From Siphonodentalium dalli (taxonomy: Eukaryota; Mollusca; Scaphopoda; Gadilida; Siphonodentaliidae): a DNA stretch of 64,000 nt. The translations under genes and the position numbers were made by a program. Of this stretch, positions 47,833 to 59,989 are shown in pieces; the stretch's first letter is position 1; the number at the start of each line of letters is the position of its first letter. The notes beneath the pieces are model-generated. The model was not told the DNA's origin. It saw nothing but the letters and a program-made list of their open reading frames with translations, and ran no database searches. Location: the NCBI GenBank assembly GCA_032622095.1, contig CP136063.1:269569426-269633425 (forward strand), in the 5' to 3' direction.

Positions 47833-49242
47833 ATCACTGTGACGACACTACTAGTGTGACTCACGCAACCGTGACTGATGCAACACATTTGTCCGATATT
47901 TGTATTGACAAATGAGGTCCCATATTACTGAGATTCTTGCATGTTTATACTTAAAATGGCTTTACCTGGGTATTTACAGTATTTTCAAATAAAAATGAAT
48001 GAATTGATTTCATATATTACGTGTATATGTATCCCCTATACCCCTATCTGGAAACGATTCTATCAATTAATATTGATTTTTATTGATATAATGTTATTGA
48101 TTGTTGGGCCCTTTTATCGGACTATTTTTAGAACAACAAATTCAGGATGCACTAAAACATGTAAAGCAAGCAGGCGAGGCCGGCACCGAGTCTGGTTTAC
48201 ATCATAAATAAACCACTTTATTATACCATTATATGGAAACAAAACACACCTACTTTAGTTTTATCTGTGTTTTATTCGCTAATAGACCTATTGCAAGTCG
48301 TTAAATCGAGTTTCATAAAATTTATGTTGTTGCTGGAATTATGGCCGGGAAGAGATAATTTATCTTTAAGATGGTGTGGAGTTTGGGATAGGACCTGGGA
48401 AGTTTTGACAGGGCTGACAGCCCCTCCTACAACCCACTTTGGCTGTTATATAAAGTTGCCGAAGAGCGTTTGTTTATGCGTATACAATACTCCTTGTATG
48501 ATGGGTGGGACGTTTGTAAAAAGGGAATGTGTCTGCAACTCAACAACGTCCCGTGCACGGTCGGTGAAGACCCCCCGTACCTAGGTATCATGCCACTAAG
48601 CGCAAGAAGCAAAGCCCCACCCCTGTTCCAAAGTTTGAAGAAGAGGTTTTGACTGCGTGATTGAACTTACCGTAGTTATCTTGTGTGAAATGTGTGTACT
48701 TAACATTTGGAATTTCGTAGAATTTTGTGATCGTGTTTTCTAGTGACTTAGTTTGGTGATTGTATGACTCCTGTTGCCATAGTCTGTTATATTCCGGGCT
48801 TATACTACGGGCTCAACTCTAGGAAGAGGTGCAATGCCACCAGTGACTTAAGGTCGGTAGGGGCTCCTCAGCTCTTTGGTGGTGCAAGGCCCGCCTGACT
48901 AAGAACGATAGAACCCGTTGACCTGGTTGTGTGATTTTGATTGGAGAACGCAGCCGAGGCCAGATTGGTTAATTTGCAGTGTTATATTTAGAGGTTTATG
49001 GCTTGTGTTTAGCTGTGTTTTAGGTGTGTTGATTTGTACATTTATGGAGTGTAATATATTTGTATACCTTGTTTTGTTTTTGTTTGTTAATCGTTGTAAG
49101 AGATAATTATTCGACGGCCAGAGTGTCCGACCCGCCCGAAGGCATATTTGACCTCCTTGATAGCAATCTAGGTCATAGCCCATGAGGATATGTCCGTGTT
49201 AGCCTGAGTTTGATTTGAGAAATTTGGATTTGGTTAGGTAGT
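47833..49242. other. Unassigned stretch
   Basis: At 48133-48210 an acceptor-like CTATTTTTAG is followed by an open segment containing QIQDALKHVKQAGEAG and ending in TAA with an overlapping AATAAA. It could be a small terminal exon, but I cannot match it to a family. The remainder (48,211-49,242) holds short frames with no known motif. Direct 15-bp words GTGACTCACGCAAC / GTGACTGATGCAAC lie at 47,853-47,882. Confidence 0.3.
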
Positions 49243-49615
49243 AAACAGGGACATAGCTATAGGAAAGAAGATTAATCTAAAAAATAAATTGAAAGATTAA
49301 ATAAAAAGAAAATTATCATTTGAACAAATGAAATTATTTTAATTTTATATATTTTTTTCTTTCAATTATTTATTTTGCTTTTGTTTTCATCATTATGTAT
49401 TTTCTGAAGTCAGTAATTGTAACAGTGATTTAAAACAAGTAAACAAGGACATAGCTAGGAAAGGAGATTAATCTAAAAAAATCAAAAATCAAAAACTAAT
49501 AAAAAACAATTATCATTTAAATAGAATGAATTATTTAAATGTTATATATATTTTTTCTTTCAATTACTTATTTTGCTTTTGTTTTAATCATTATGTATGA
49601 ATGTTTAAAATGCTT
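49243..49615 (+). repeat. 198-bp direct repeat, two copies
   Basis: AAACAGGGACATAGCTA at 49243 and AAACAAGGACATAGCTA at 49441 start two AT-rich copies that share TTTCTTTCAATTA-TTATTTTGC and CATTATGTAT blocks. Confidence 0.8.
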
Positions 49616-49933
49616 ATGTTCTAGACCTTTGTCGATCAATGGTCTTGAAGTTGTTTTGTGAATTATTATCACAGGAACGATTTATGTCTCTGGTTCTGCA
49701 CATATTTGACAAAGTAACCCAATTAGTCACACAATGAATGGTAAGCAATATTGATAGGTCTGATGAATCTGGAGAAGACATTTAAAGACTTAATATGGCA
49801 GAAAGAGTTATGTCCCTAGCTCTGTCCATATTTGACCTGGTGACCCAATCTGAAAAAAAATTGAACCCCAGTAACCTGGATAATATCACCCCCAAATAGG
49901 ACCCCATTTGGTGGTGCGGTTCTGGAAAAGATG

Positions 49934-50194
49934 TTATAACACTATCACGATGGAAGCTGTGCTGGTGCAGCATTGAAGACCATGTGCCAGTACATTCTCT
50001 TATATATATATGAATCTCCTATATGCATGATATGGAGCCTCGCGTATATAGAAGAATACACTGGCTTAAAATATCAAGTTATATATTGTTAGGCTAATTA
50101 TTATCTTAACTATGCAATGCTCCCATATAAGAGAATGCATTGGCACAGTGTTTTCACAAAATTTCAGGAGGCTCCAGCGACGGAAGGTTAAGAA
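49934..50194. mobile_element. TTAA-flanked MITE family, copy 1 (degenerate)
   Basis: The right end reads GGCTCCAGCGACGGAAGG then TTAA. It contains the inner inverted pair CATTCTCTTATATA near 49991 / TATAAGAGAATG near 50127 and the GCATTGGCACAG word shared with the copies at 53.6 and 58.3 kb. The left end (TTATAACACTATCACGATGG) is diverged. Confidence 0.55.
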
Positions 50195-50340
50195 TTACCA
50201 TAGAGAGACACATATATGCCGCTGGCACTGGTCCTATGCGACCAAGTTACCTCATTTGAACAAATCTGATTCCGCTACTCATGGAACCTCAATACGAAAT
50301 ATAGGCTAGGGTCAAATGGTTCTGGAGACTAATTAAAAAA

Positions 50341-51650
50341 ATGAAAGTGTCAATGACACTATAGCTAAATTTTGGAAGGAGCTATTTTTATCTGCTGAGC
50401 AATGAATTGAATGATTAAAAGGAATGGCCCCAAATTGACCAAATGTATGACCTGTGGCCTGTGTTAAACGTTTTAGTGATGCAAAGAGTAAAATCCAAGA
50501 TGGCTGCCAGCGGCCATGTTTTTTTGCCGAATGACCTCAAAATGACTCGTGTCCATGTCATTAATATTGCCAACAACCGTGAAGATCCAACAAAGGGTAC
50601 GACCGCCCGGCCGCGTTAAAGGATTTAGTGATGCAAAGAGTGGCCGATTGACCCCAAAATGACTCGTTCCCATCTACATGTTAATATTAACATCCACGAC
50701 AAATTTCATGGTGATCAAACAAATAGTAATGGATTGCATTTTGAAATCAACAATGGTCGCAGGCGGCCATGTTTTTTTCGCCGAATGACCCCAAAATGAC
50801 TCGTTCCCATCTATATGTCATTGCCAACACCCATGACACATTTGATGAAGATCCGACCAAAGATACGACCTGTATTCCGTGCTAAAGGATTTAGTGATGC
50901 AAAGAGTAAAATCCAAGATGGCCACCAGCGGCCATGTTTTTTTTTGCCAAATGACCCCAAAATGACTCGTTCCCATCTACATGTCAATGTCAACAGCCGT
51001 GACAAATTTCATAAAGATCTGACAAAAAAGTACGACCTGTAGCCCGTGCTAAAGTATTTAGTAATGCAAAGAGTAAAAATCCAAGATCGCTGTCAGCGGC
51101 CATGTTTTTGTGCCGATTTACCCCAAAATGACTCGTTCCCATCTACATGTCAATATTAACCTCCGTGACAAATTTCGTGATGATCAGACAAATAATACGA
51201 CCTGTAGCCTGTGCTAATGGATTGAACTTTGAAATCCAATATGGCCACCGGCGGCCATGTTTTTGGCCGATTGACCCAAAAATGGCTCGTTCCCATCTAC
51301 ATGTCAATGTAAAAATCCAAGATGGCTGCCGGCGGCAATGTTTTTTTGCTGATTGATCCCAAAGTTAGTCGTTCCCCATCTACATGTCAATATTAACATC
51401 CACAACAAATTTCATGATGATCAGACAAATAGTACGACCTGTAGCCCGTGCTAATGGATTGTGTTTTTAAATCCAAGATGGCCGCCGGTGGCCATGTTTT
51501 TTGGCCGAATGACCCCAAAATGACTCGTTCCCATCTACATGTCAATGTCAACCCCCAGGACAAATTTCACAATGATCAGACCAAAGGTACGACCTGTAGC
51601 CCATGCTAAAGAAGTATCCACGCACACACACACGGACGACGGATACCATG
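50341..51650 (+). repeat. Palindrome-ended repeat with ~160 bp units, 3' end missing
   Basis: The 5' end ATGAAAGTGTCAATGACACT (palindrome 50346-50360) is the same as at 54906 and, inverted, at 16390. AATGACTCGTTCCCATCTAC-type words recur near 50542, 50660, 50797, 50962, 51128, 51292 and 51520, with CCAAGATGGC and GGCCATGTTTTT in each unit. The copy ends in an ACACACGGACGACGGATACCATG tract without the terminal hairpin. Deletions shorten several units. Confidence 0.8.
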
Positions 51651-51679
51651 CAAGCCTTATGCTTCTGGAGAAGTTATTA

Positions 51680-51815
51680 TAAGGATTACTATGGAGAGAT
51701 GAGGAGTTATGGCCCTGGCTTCTCAACTCTTTCAATTGGTGACTCATTTTTAACAAATTTGAATGTGAGTCACCTAGGGAACATCCACACCAACAATGAA
51801 CCCATTTAAGTCTCA
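51680..51815 (+). repeat. Dispersed repeat fragment (GGTGACTCATTT / GTGAGTCACCTAGGGAA type)
   Basis: CCTGGCTTC-CAACT-TTT, then GGTGAC-TCATTT-AACAAAT-TGAATGTGAGTCACCTAGGGAA, is shared with 52568-52640 and, more weakly, with 49800-49950 and 50230-50330. It carries no protein. Confidence 0.6.
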
Positions 51816-52019
51816 TGTAATATAGGAGCCTATATACCAGTACCGAACTTTACAACAGTATAGATAGGGTGGGTTGGGGGGAGTGTTAAAACTATTATAT
51901 CTGCCCCTATCCGAACCAAATATAAATCCTAATATATGATCTAGTAATCTCAAAGGGTATATTTTAGGAGTTGAAGTGAATTTCGAGGTACCCCATAGAA
52001 TGTTACTGGTATGTCATAA

Positions 52020-52120
52020 CTTCTTCACAATTTTAGTTATATATTTTTTTCATTTTATTTAAAAAATATGTATTATTTTATTTAATAAAAAAATTATTTA
52101 TTAACAAAAAAAGTCATTAA
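52020..52120. repeat. A/T low-complexity tract
   Basis: Runs of A and T of about 100 bp between repeat fragments. No gene is seen from 51,816 to 52,540 apart from this. Confidence 0.7.
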
Positions 52121-52544
52121 TTTTGTTTATGTTATTTGTTAAATTGAACAAGGAGTTAGAGATGCTCAATCCGATTAAACTCCCCTATATTACTATTTCT
52201 TCGGCTTCGGGGGTTAAAAATAAAAATATTAGATTCGAGTCGAGGAAACCACCCTTCAAAGTTCGGAGTGATCAGATATCGATGTTTGAAATCTGTTATT
52301 TCTCGTTAATCTGCTCGAGATGTGTACTGTAAAATCTTTATTGGCGGCCTGGCAATAAATAAGATAACTCTATCTAAAAATCAAGTGTAATTCTGTTGAC
52401 ATTTTGACAATTGGGCCAAATTTCATTGAACATAAACAACAAGTTTTGGGAAATTTTATACCATAGTTGATTGTGGTTAGCATTATTTTGTTGTATTTAA
52501 CCGATTTTGATAAACTAAAGCATCGTTTGAAGAAGTCGTTTCAA

Positions 52545-52766
52545 TAATTACTATGAAGGAAAATAGTTATGGGCCTGGCTTCAAAACTGTTTGACTTGGT
52601 GACCTCATTTGAACAAATCTGAATGTGAGTCACCTAGGGAATGCACACAAAAATATGAAACCATTCGGTCTCATGGTTCAGGAGAAGATGTTTATTATCG
52701 ACAGACGGACGACGGACAAGGAGTGTATACCTCCACTAGATACTTCATCTCAGGTGAGTTAAAAAG
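52545..52766 (+). repeat. Dispersed repeat fragment with microsatellite 3' part
   Basis: The second copy of the GTGAGTCACCTAGGGAA-type repeat, followed by GACAGACGGACGACGGACAAGG and a TCTCAGGTGAGTTAA end. The GACGGACGACGGAC tract and a short terminal stem are features shared with the hairpin-ended repeats of this window. Confidence 0.6.
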
Positions 52767-52835
52767 CATAACAAGAGTAGCTACATGGTCAGGTGTGAAT
52801 TGTTTATGTACACATGTATATAGGTGGAGTGAATA

Positions 52836-53000
52836 AATTGTCATGCACTGGGGGTGTCTTGGATCCATGAATTGTTATGGGTGGATGTATAACCGCACTG
52901 TTAAAAAATCTGTTAAAATGAATTGTCATGCACAGGGGGGTACATGTGTATCTTGGATCCATGTATTGTTATGGATGGATGTATAACTGCATTGTTAAAA
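52836..53000 (+). repeat. 85-bp direct repeat, two copies
   Basis: AATTGTCATGCAC occurs at 52836 and 52921, each followed by TCTTGGATCCATG-ATTGTTATGG-TGGATGTATAAC. Confidence 0.85.
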
Positions 53001-53184
53001 TTACGGAAAAATTACTGTTTTACTGTAAAACAAATTTTACAGTTCTGTGAAATTATGGAACAGCGTAAAATAAATTATATTGGCCTCTCGTAAAATTAAG
53101 GATTCATTGTATAATTTTAACTCTATAACTGGACTAATAGACGAGTAGTTACTTGATTCCTAATCATCATGAGTTCAACTATGT

Positions 53185-53312
53185 CTTAAGCTGTTTGTTG
53201 AAATTATAATCTGAACATACCAATAATGAATGATCGGGAATGAAGTAGTTACTTGATTCCCATTCATTCATGTGTAGGGTGTTCAGATAATAAGTTCAAC
53301 AACAGTCTAAGG
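53185..53312. mobile_element. Foldback element with ~55-bp arms
   Basis: CTTAAGCTGTTTGTTGAA, then ATCTGAAC and GAATGATCGGGAAT, in the left arm are mirrored by the right arm ending TTCAACAACAGTCTAAGG (53312). GTAGTTACTTGATTCC occurs directly at 53145 and 53245. Confidence 0.6.
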
Positions 53313-53588
53313 CATATCGGTGGTGTTTTTGACCATTCCAATGTATGCTTTCGTGGGAAAATACATATTGGGTAACCATATTCTTATGAAATGTATGTAT
53401 ATCTGACTGCAAATCAGTCTTGTGTAATCAAGATTTTCCGATGGCAGCCTGCAAGATAACTCTCACCATATTAAATGACATAAATTTTCAAGATAAAATA
53501 CTTTATTCAAATATAAAGTTAAATTCAAACTAGTAGGATACAAACGTTGCAACTAGAGAACATTGAACAAAAGAAAATGAAAACCATA

Positions 53589-53833
53589 TTAACCCTTTGA
53601 TGACATGAGCTGCGCTGAGCATCATTAAAGACCCTATGGTAGTGCATTCTCTTATAAATGCGAGTCTCCCATAGGGAGATTCGCATATATAAGAGATAGA
53701 GTGTACAATGTAAAGGTAACTATTGTTAGGCCAATGCATTCTAATACATTTGAGGTGAAGGGGAGGTAAGAGGATGCATTGGCACAGAGCTTTTTTCCAA
53801 AATGTTATGAAGCTCCAGTCGTGAAGGGGTTAA
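53589..53833. mobile_element. TTAA-flanked MITE, copy 2 (best preserved)
   Basis: The left boundary TTAA|CCCTTTGATGAC and right boundary GTCGTGAAGGGG|TTAA give inverted CCCTT/AAGGG ends bounded by TTAA, the target site and end style of piggyBac-type transposons. It contains the CATTCTCTTATA inverted pair and GCATTGGCACAG. The 69-aa minus-strand frame over it is not a gene. Confidence 0.65.
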
Positions 53834-54342
53834 CCAATTCAGATATGACCAACATCTCTCCCCCCAACCCCCACGTCGCCCAAATTTGATTTCCAATGTA
53901 GATCGAAACTTCGTTTTTGTAATTTATTTTGTATTTATTTTATTTATATAAACTGTTTATGTCAACTATATAATTCATATCCCCACTCCTAGAGGACTGA
54001 ACGTGTTATCCTACTCTCAAGATGTTATCATAATCTCAGCATTGCATCATAATGTCATATTTTTGCATTATTCAGTATCCTTATACATTTAATTAACATG
54101 AATGGCTCGTGATGTCGTAGCTTTCAGGACACGTTATTTGAACCATGGGGTTCATTGTTATCTGGGTCGTAACAAATATAAAATATCTTATACACAACAG
54201 TTAACTATTTTGAGTAGCCAAACGGCTTTTCTCCTCTCGTGGATGAGAGGATTATTTTTACTCACCTAGTGCCTCGTTAAAATAATATTCCACATCTAAC
54301 TCTAGGGAAAAAATTGTACTCTACTCAAAACAGTTAGCAACA
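53834..54342. other. Unassigned stretch
   Basis: AT-rich, no gene recognised. AACTATTTTGAGTAGCC (54204) and ACTCAAAACAGTTAGC (54314) form a loose inverted pair. Confidence 0.35.
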
Positions 54343-54510
54343 GGGATGGGGTAATGGTAAAGCATTACAATGCATTACATTTTTTGAAGTAATGCAGAGT
54401 AATGTGTAATGCAGACTTTTTAGCATTACATGTAATACAAAGTTATGCATTACTTAACCAAAAAGGCATGTAATTCAGTTACATTTGCATTACATTTGAA
54501 TTACATTAAC
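54343..54510. repeat. TAATGCATTAC-rich short-period repeat
   Basis: CAGGGATGGGGTAATGG at its left edge is followed by many GCATTAC / GTAATGC words in both orientations up to about 54,505. The left edge resembles the CAGGGATGGG start of some hAT elements, but I see no matching right end. Confidence 0.5.
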
Positions 54511-54905
54511 ATGGCTGCATTTGGGTGTCTTTTGGCAGATACTGATTTCTGAAAGCAAAGTGTTAAACAGTAATATCAGCATCTTCAAGATTGACTTGTA
54601 ATTTCAAAACAAAATCTCAAGGTGTATTTAATACATCAATTACATCAATTGCCATACTGCTGTAGCATAATATTTGTATTGGTCGATCTAATCATGTCCC
54701 AATAATAAATAACATATACACAAGAGTAAAATATTCATTGCTAGCCTCTCCATTTTATTTGGTATATCAAATCATCAGTTTAATTCAGTGCACTGATAAA
54801 TGAACATAATAAATGTTTCTCTGCCTTGTTTTCTCCACACAATAACAATGGTCGTTAATTAGCCTGCTGGTGACACTTGGCTGTCTATTGTACACACGGG
54901 TGGTA
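54511..54905. other. Unassigned stretch
   Basis: No gene or repeat recognised. Confidence 0.35.
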
Positions 54906-55947
54906 ATGAAAGTGTCAATGACACTGTATCTCAACTTTGGAAGGAGCTATTTTTTTTGGCTGAGCGATGAAAAGAATGATGAAATGGAAGGTAAAAAACC
55001 ATGACAAATTTCATAAAGATCCGACCAAATGTATGACCTATAGCCTGTGCTAAACGTTTTAGTGATGCAAAGAGTAAAATCCAAGATGGTTGCTGGCGGC
55101 CATGTTTTTATGCCGATTGACCCCAAAATGACTCGTTCCCATCTACATGTCAATATTAACATCCACGACAAATTTCATGATGATCAGACATATTGTACGA
55201 CCTGTAGCCCGTGCTAATGGATTGCATTTTGAAATCCAAGATGGCCACTGGCAGCCATATTTTTTTGCCGAATGGCCCCAAAATGACTCGATCCCGTCTA
55301 CATGTCAATGTCAACAACCATGACAAATTTCATAAAGATTCGACCAAATGTATGACCTGTAGCCTGTGCTAAACGTTTTAGTGATGCAAAGAGTAAAATC
55401 CAAGATTGCTGCTGGCGGCCATGTTTTTTTGCCGAATGACCCCAAAATGACTCGTTCCAATCTATATGTCAATGTTAACAACTGTGACAATTTTCATAAA
55501 GATCCGATCAAAGGTGCGACCTGTAGCCCGTGCTAAATGATTTAGTGATGCAAAGAGTAAAAATCCAAGATGGCTACTGGCGCCATGTTTTTGGCCGATT
55601 GACCCCAAAATGACTCGTTCTCATCTACATGTCAATATCAACATCCACAACAAATTTCATGATGATCAGACACATAGTACGGACTGTTGCCCGTGCTAAT
55701 GAATTGAATTTTGAATTCCAAGATGGCCACCAGCGGCCATGTTTTTTGGCCGAATGACCCCAAAATGAATCGTTCCCATCTACATGGCAATGTCAATACC
55801 CATGACAAATTTCATGAAGATCCGGCCAAAGATACGACCTGTAGCCCGTGCTAAAGGAAATTGTTGACGGACCAACACACGCACACACGGACGACGGATA
55901 CTAAGCCATGGCAATAGCTCAAACTTTACGAAGTAAAGTTGAGCTAA
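54906..55947 (+). repeat. Complete-looking palindrome/hairpin-ended repeat element
   Basis: The 5' end is ATGAAAGTGTCAATGACACT (palindrome 54911-54925), then TCTCAACTTTGGAAGG. The 3' end is GACGGACCAACACACGC and GGACGACGGATAC (55865-55900), then a hairpin whose arms contain AACTTTAC / GTAAAGTT, then GAGCTAA at 55941-55947, followed by T. In between are five to six units marked by AAATGACTCGTTCCC near 55129, 55283, 55448, 55610 and 55765 (154-165 bp). The 5' CTCAACTTT and 3' AAAGTTGAG are mutually inverted. It has no coding capacity, so it would be non-autonomous. Confidence 0.8.
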
Positions 55948-56018
55948 TAAAGCCATAATCCCTAATCAGTTGATGGCCATTGTATATTTTATGATAGATA
56001 ACAATACAAAGAGGTGCA

Positions 56019-56122
56019 CTATTTTTCTATATCTTATCGATATCGATATCGATATTAGATTGTTGTTATTGCTAACTTAGCAATAACAACAATATAATCT
56101 CGATAAGATATAGAAAAATAAT
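56019..56122. mobile_element. Foldback element with (CGATAT)n in one arm
   Basis: CTATTTTTCTATATCTTATCG in the left arm is mirrored by CGATAAGATATAGAAAAAT on the right. The inner pair TTGTTGTTATTGCT / AGCAATAACAACAA surrounds an AACTT loop. The left arm carries extra CGATAT copies absent on the right. Confidence 0.85.
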
Positions 56123-58303
56123 TAATTTTAATTGAAGATGTTTTCTGTAGACGTTCAGGTTATCTTAAAATCAAATTTAATAGATTAAAATCTAACTGAG
56201 TTACAAGGTGACATGTTCAGCGGGACAGATGGAGCCCTCGAACCTGTGTCATAACAAATAGTTACTATGTGTTATGTCAAAATGTCTTAATTATTTTGCA
56301 TGGATTTTACATAGATTTGTGGCCCATGACTTCGATTATATAATAATAACATGTGAATCAGTGGTGAATGTGCAAAAACAATGTGCTTTATAACCAAACT
56401 GATATCAATAGAGATCATCAATTATTTTGTTGATAATACCATGTGCGTTACTGTTTCTATTCTTGAAAATAAATTCCACCTTGCTAAGAATCAAAGAACT
56501 ATAACTACGGCAAACATTTCTAGGCAATAATAAGGATAATTGTTCAAAATTAACTCTCCGGACAACATTTAGGGATAGATATAGAGGGACGGCATCCATC
56601 AGATACTTCCCACTAAAAAAAAATCAATCATTTTGTTTTGATATAAGTTCAACATGTTGTCATAAACTTCTGATAATTAATAAAGAAGCTTTTCAACCCA
56701 TGTAATCAATCAGACCTTTCCATAAGAAAATGAAACAATGCCCCTCCTCAGAAGTTGCATAGCTATGTGCACAAAGTAACTAGATTTTCTGTCAATGAGC
56801 TTGTTGAGGTTGAGGCTAAACTTATCGTTCTTAAGGTATTGATCTCTTTACCTATCTTCCATGTAACTTAAATGTCTTAATTACAATCTTGGAAATTTGT
56901 GTTCATGATTAATTTGGTGAAGATCAGGTTCTTTTCCTGTGCTAAATTTATATATTTTTCATTATTATCAATTTATCGCGTGATGTAAATAAATGGATAT
57001 GAAATGCGAATTATGCGACTATGTAATTCAGACCCACCCACAATATTTGTATGTCTTGATATAAGTAAAATATGACTTGTTTGAACATAAAACCCCAAGG
57101 CTATATGGAAGAAGGTATCTTTATGATAGAGAAAATAACAATTTAAAAGTTATAATTTCATCAACCTGCAGATAGCACATTCATACTGCCTAAAAATCTA
57201 ACTCTTCTGCATACCAATGAATTAGGCAAAACACAAATACCTGTGTTTCTGATGACGGCCATGAAAAAATAGGGCCGGGGGTAGGAGGGGGGGGGGGGGG
57301 TCTTTTCGTTTTATTTTGTCTTTTCATTTTGTTTTTTCATTTTATTTTCTGTTGGGTCCAGCTGTTGGTTCTCGAAATTTTCATGCCAACTGACTCTCTT
57401 GGGCTATAAGATGATGCACAGTCCCGTGCTGGAACACACTGCACATATGGCGTGTTGTGATGATTGCGAGTTTTTTTGTGTGAATCCCCCCCCCGAAATA
57501 ATCCCCCCCCCCCGAAAATCAGTAACATGAAAACCGGCGGGTGTTTCGGGAGAGGGGTGGGCTGGTCAACGGAACACAGTGTCATTTTTTTTGCCTTAGC
57601 ATAATGTGGCATTGTGCATGATATGAGCCATAGGTCCTATACAGTTGCATCTACTTGGTGCACATAAATATAAGAAAACAGATAAACTCATTTCGCTGAT
57701 TCCATTCTGTTTTATCTCCAAACTTTCTAGAAGGGGTGTTCCATTTAATTTTCTTCCGGGAAGGCTCCGATTTATTACACAGTATACTTTGACCAAAGCT
57801 TTTTTTCAAACAATACATGTACATTTACAACTAAATCTTGGATCATTCCAACAGTGTTTGGAATATCATACACATATAGGGTATGAGCTGACATTGTCGT
57901 AACTCCAGACCAAGGGATGACTGCATCAATTCCGATGAAAGCTTCCACAACTTCTTATGTGTTTACGTCCTTTTCTTTTTGCCATCCCGCGTGTTCCCTT
58001 TTGATGGTTGAATCTTGAACACAACCCTGAAGTTTTAAAATGAACATGGTTGCAGCAGCAGTTTTCATGAAAAACTTAAAACAGTGAAAATTTTCATTCA
58101 GCTCATTCTTATGCAATCATTGCAATGCATCTATATTTCACTACAAACCAAATAAGAAATCAATCAACATTGTCAAAGCTCATATATTTATAACACATAC
58201 ATTTTTACCTCTCTAAACCAAACTCGATTCGGACTGGCCCTATTGTTTGGTTCAGAATGTTCCATTGACAGCTTTTGTTCTGATTGTTAAATAATGTCAC
58301 ACA
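56123..58303. other. Unassigned stretch with G/C homopolymer runs
   Basis: No gene is recognised. The minus-strand frame at 56405-56599 (64 aa) looks protein-like in composition but matches nothing I know. A G-run lies at 57287-57300 and C-runs near 57487-57513. Confidence 0.35.
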
Positions 58304-58516
58304 TTATCCTTTCCATGAGTGGAGCTTGACCGAAATCTTGTGAAAACCCTATGCTGACGCATTCTCTTATATATACAAATCTGCCATATAGCCTTGCATA
58401 CATAAGAGAACAATATATATGCAAGACTCCCTTTGGGAGAGTCGCATACATATAATAATGTACTGGCACATGATCTTCAATATTGTACCAGCACATATCC
58501 CATCATGAAAGGGTTA
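58304..58516. mobile_element. TTAA-type MITE family, copy 3 (inverted relative to copy 2)
   Basis: The left end TTATCCTTTCCATGAGTGGAGC is similar to the reversed right end of the 53.6 kb copy (TGGAGCT). The right end reads CATCATGAAAGGGTTA. The CATTCTCTTATATA / ATAAGAGAA pair and TGGCACA are present. The TTAA sites have decayed to TTAT and GTTAC. Confidence 0.55.
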
Positions 58517-58756
58517 CTAGTACAGAGTACAAAGAATTTTATTAATAGCTATAACATATTGCAGATTCATTCAACAAATTTTTTGTTGCAAGTCGAAAAT
58601 GATGTCATACCAGTTGTTGCATATTATTGTATGCTGCATTTAATATACAGTAATGCTCTAATTAATCAACTCCTTAACCACAGCAGAATTATGTGTAATT
58701 TTTTCAGGATTTAGTCGGATATATTGCTTGTCGCCATTCATCTGAAAGCTCTCAGT

Positions 58757-59757
58757 ATCTATATAAAGCAAATTAAGCAATAAAATCATACATTTAACTT
58801 TTGTCATATGTAGCTGCTGGGTGGGGGAGATACTCAGGCCTGTGTATCCCCCCCCCACCCCAAATTCTTACTCCATCAAATTGTTCTCATTCAAAGTTAA
58901 TTTCTCGCCATTTCATAACTATATAAAGCAAATTAAGCAATAAAATCATACGTTTAACTGTTGTCATATGTACCTGCTGGGGGTGCGGGGGGGGGGGGGG
59001 AGATACTCAGGCCTGGGTATCTTCCTCCCCACCCCAAATTCTTACTCTATCTAATTTTTCTCATATAAAGTTAATTTCTCTCCATTTCATGACTATATAA
59101 AGCAAATTAAGCAATAAAATCATACCTTTAATTTTTGTCGTATGTAGCTGCTGGGTGGAGGGAAGATACTCAGGCCTGGGTATCTCCCCCAACCCAAATT
59201 CTTACTCTATCAAATTTTTCTCATTTAAAGTTAATTTCTCGCCATTTCATAACTATATAAAGCAAATTAAGCAATAAAATCATACATTTAACTTTTGTCA
59301 TATGTAGCTGCTGGGTGGGGGGATGGGTACTCAGACCTGGGTATTCACCCCACCCCAAATTCGTACTCTATCAAATCTTTCTCATTTAAAGTTAATTTCT
59401 CGCCATTTCATAACTATATAAAGCAAATTAAGCAATACAATCATATGTTTAACTGTTGTCATATGTACCTGCTGGGGGTGGGGGAGAGAAGATACTCAGG
59501 CCTGGGTATCTTCCTCCCCACCCCAAATTCTTACTCTATCTAATGTTTCTCATATAAAGTTAATTTCTCTCCATTTCATGACTATATGAAGCAAATTAAG
59601 CAATAAAATCATACCTTTAATTTTTGTCATATGTAGCTGCTGGATGGAGGGAAGATACTCAGGCCTGAGTACCCCCCCCCCCCCCCCCCCCCAACCCCAA
59701 ATTCTTACTCTATCAAATTTTTCTCATATAAAGTTAATTTATCGCCATTTCATGAAA
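58757..59757 (+). repeat. ~163-bp tandem array, about 6 copies
   Basis: CTATATAAAGCAAATTAAGC starts units near 58757, 58918, 59091, 59252, 59413 and 59580 (period 161-173 bp). Each unit has CATATGTAGCTGCTGG, then a G-rich run, ATACTCAGGCCTG and a C-rich run of varying length, then CAAATTCTTACTCTATC. Most length variation comes from the G and C runs (the longest C-run is at 59672-59692). Confidence 0.92.
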
Positions 59758-59957
59758 ATAACGAGAGGCCGATCACGATCGGCAGATGTTTAACCCATAC
59801 ATTGGCGATTACAGTTAGATATTTTCAACCTAAACATTGGAAAGATATATTCAGGGGTTCCACCACTTACTTGTATATGTACATTATATGAATGAGACTA
59901 ATCAGATAAAGTATTGTTTTGGACAACACATGTTCATGTTATGGATCTGAGTCTAAC

Positions 59958-59974
59958 AGAGAGAGAGAGAGAGT
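59958..59974. repeat. (GA)n microsatellite
   Basis: A short run of GA dinucleotides. Confidence 0.85.
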
Positions 59975-59989
59975 CATTAATTTACTTAC

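Noticed and set aside
56405-56599. 64-aa minus-strand frame with protein-like composition
   Set aside because: It is short and isolated, with no motif or splice context. It could be a fossil but cannot be supported.
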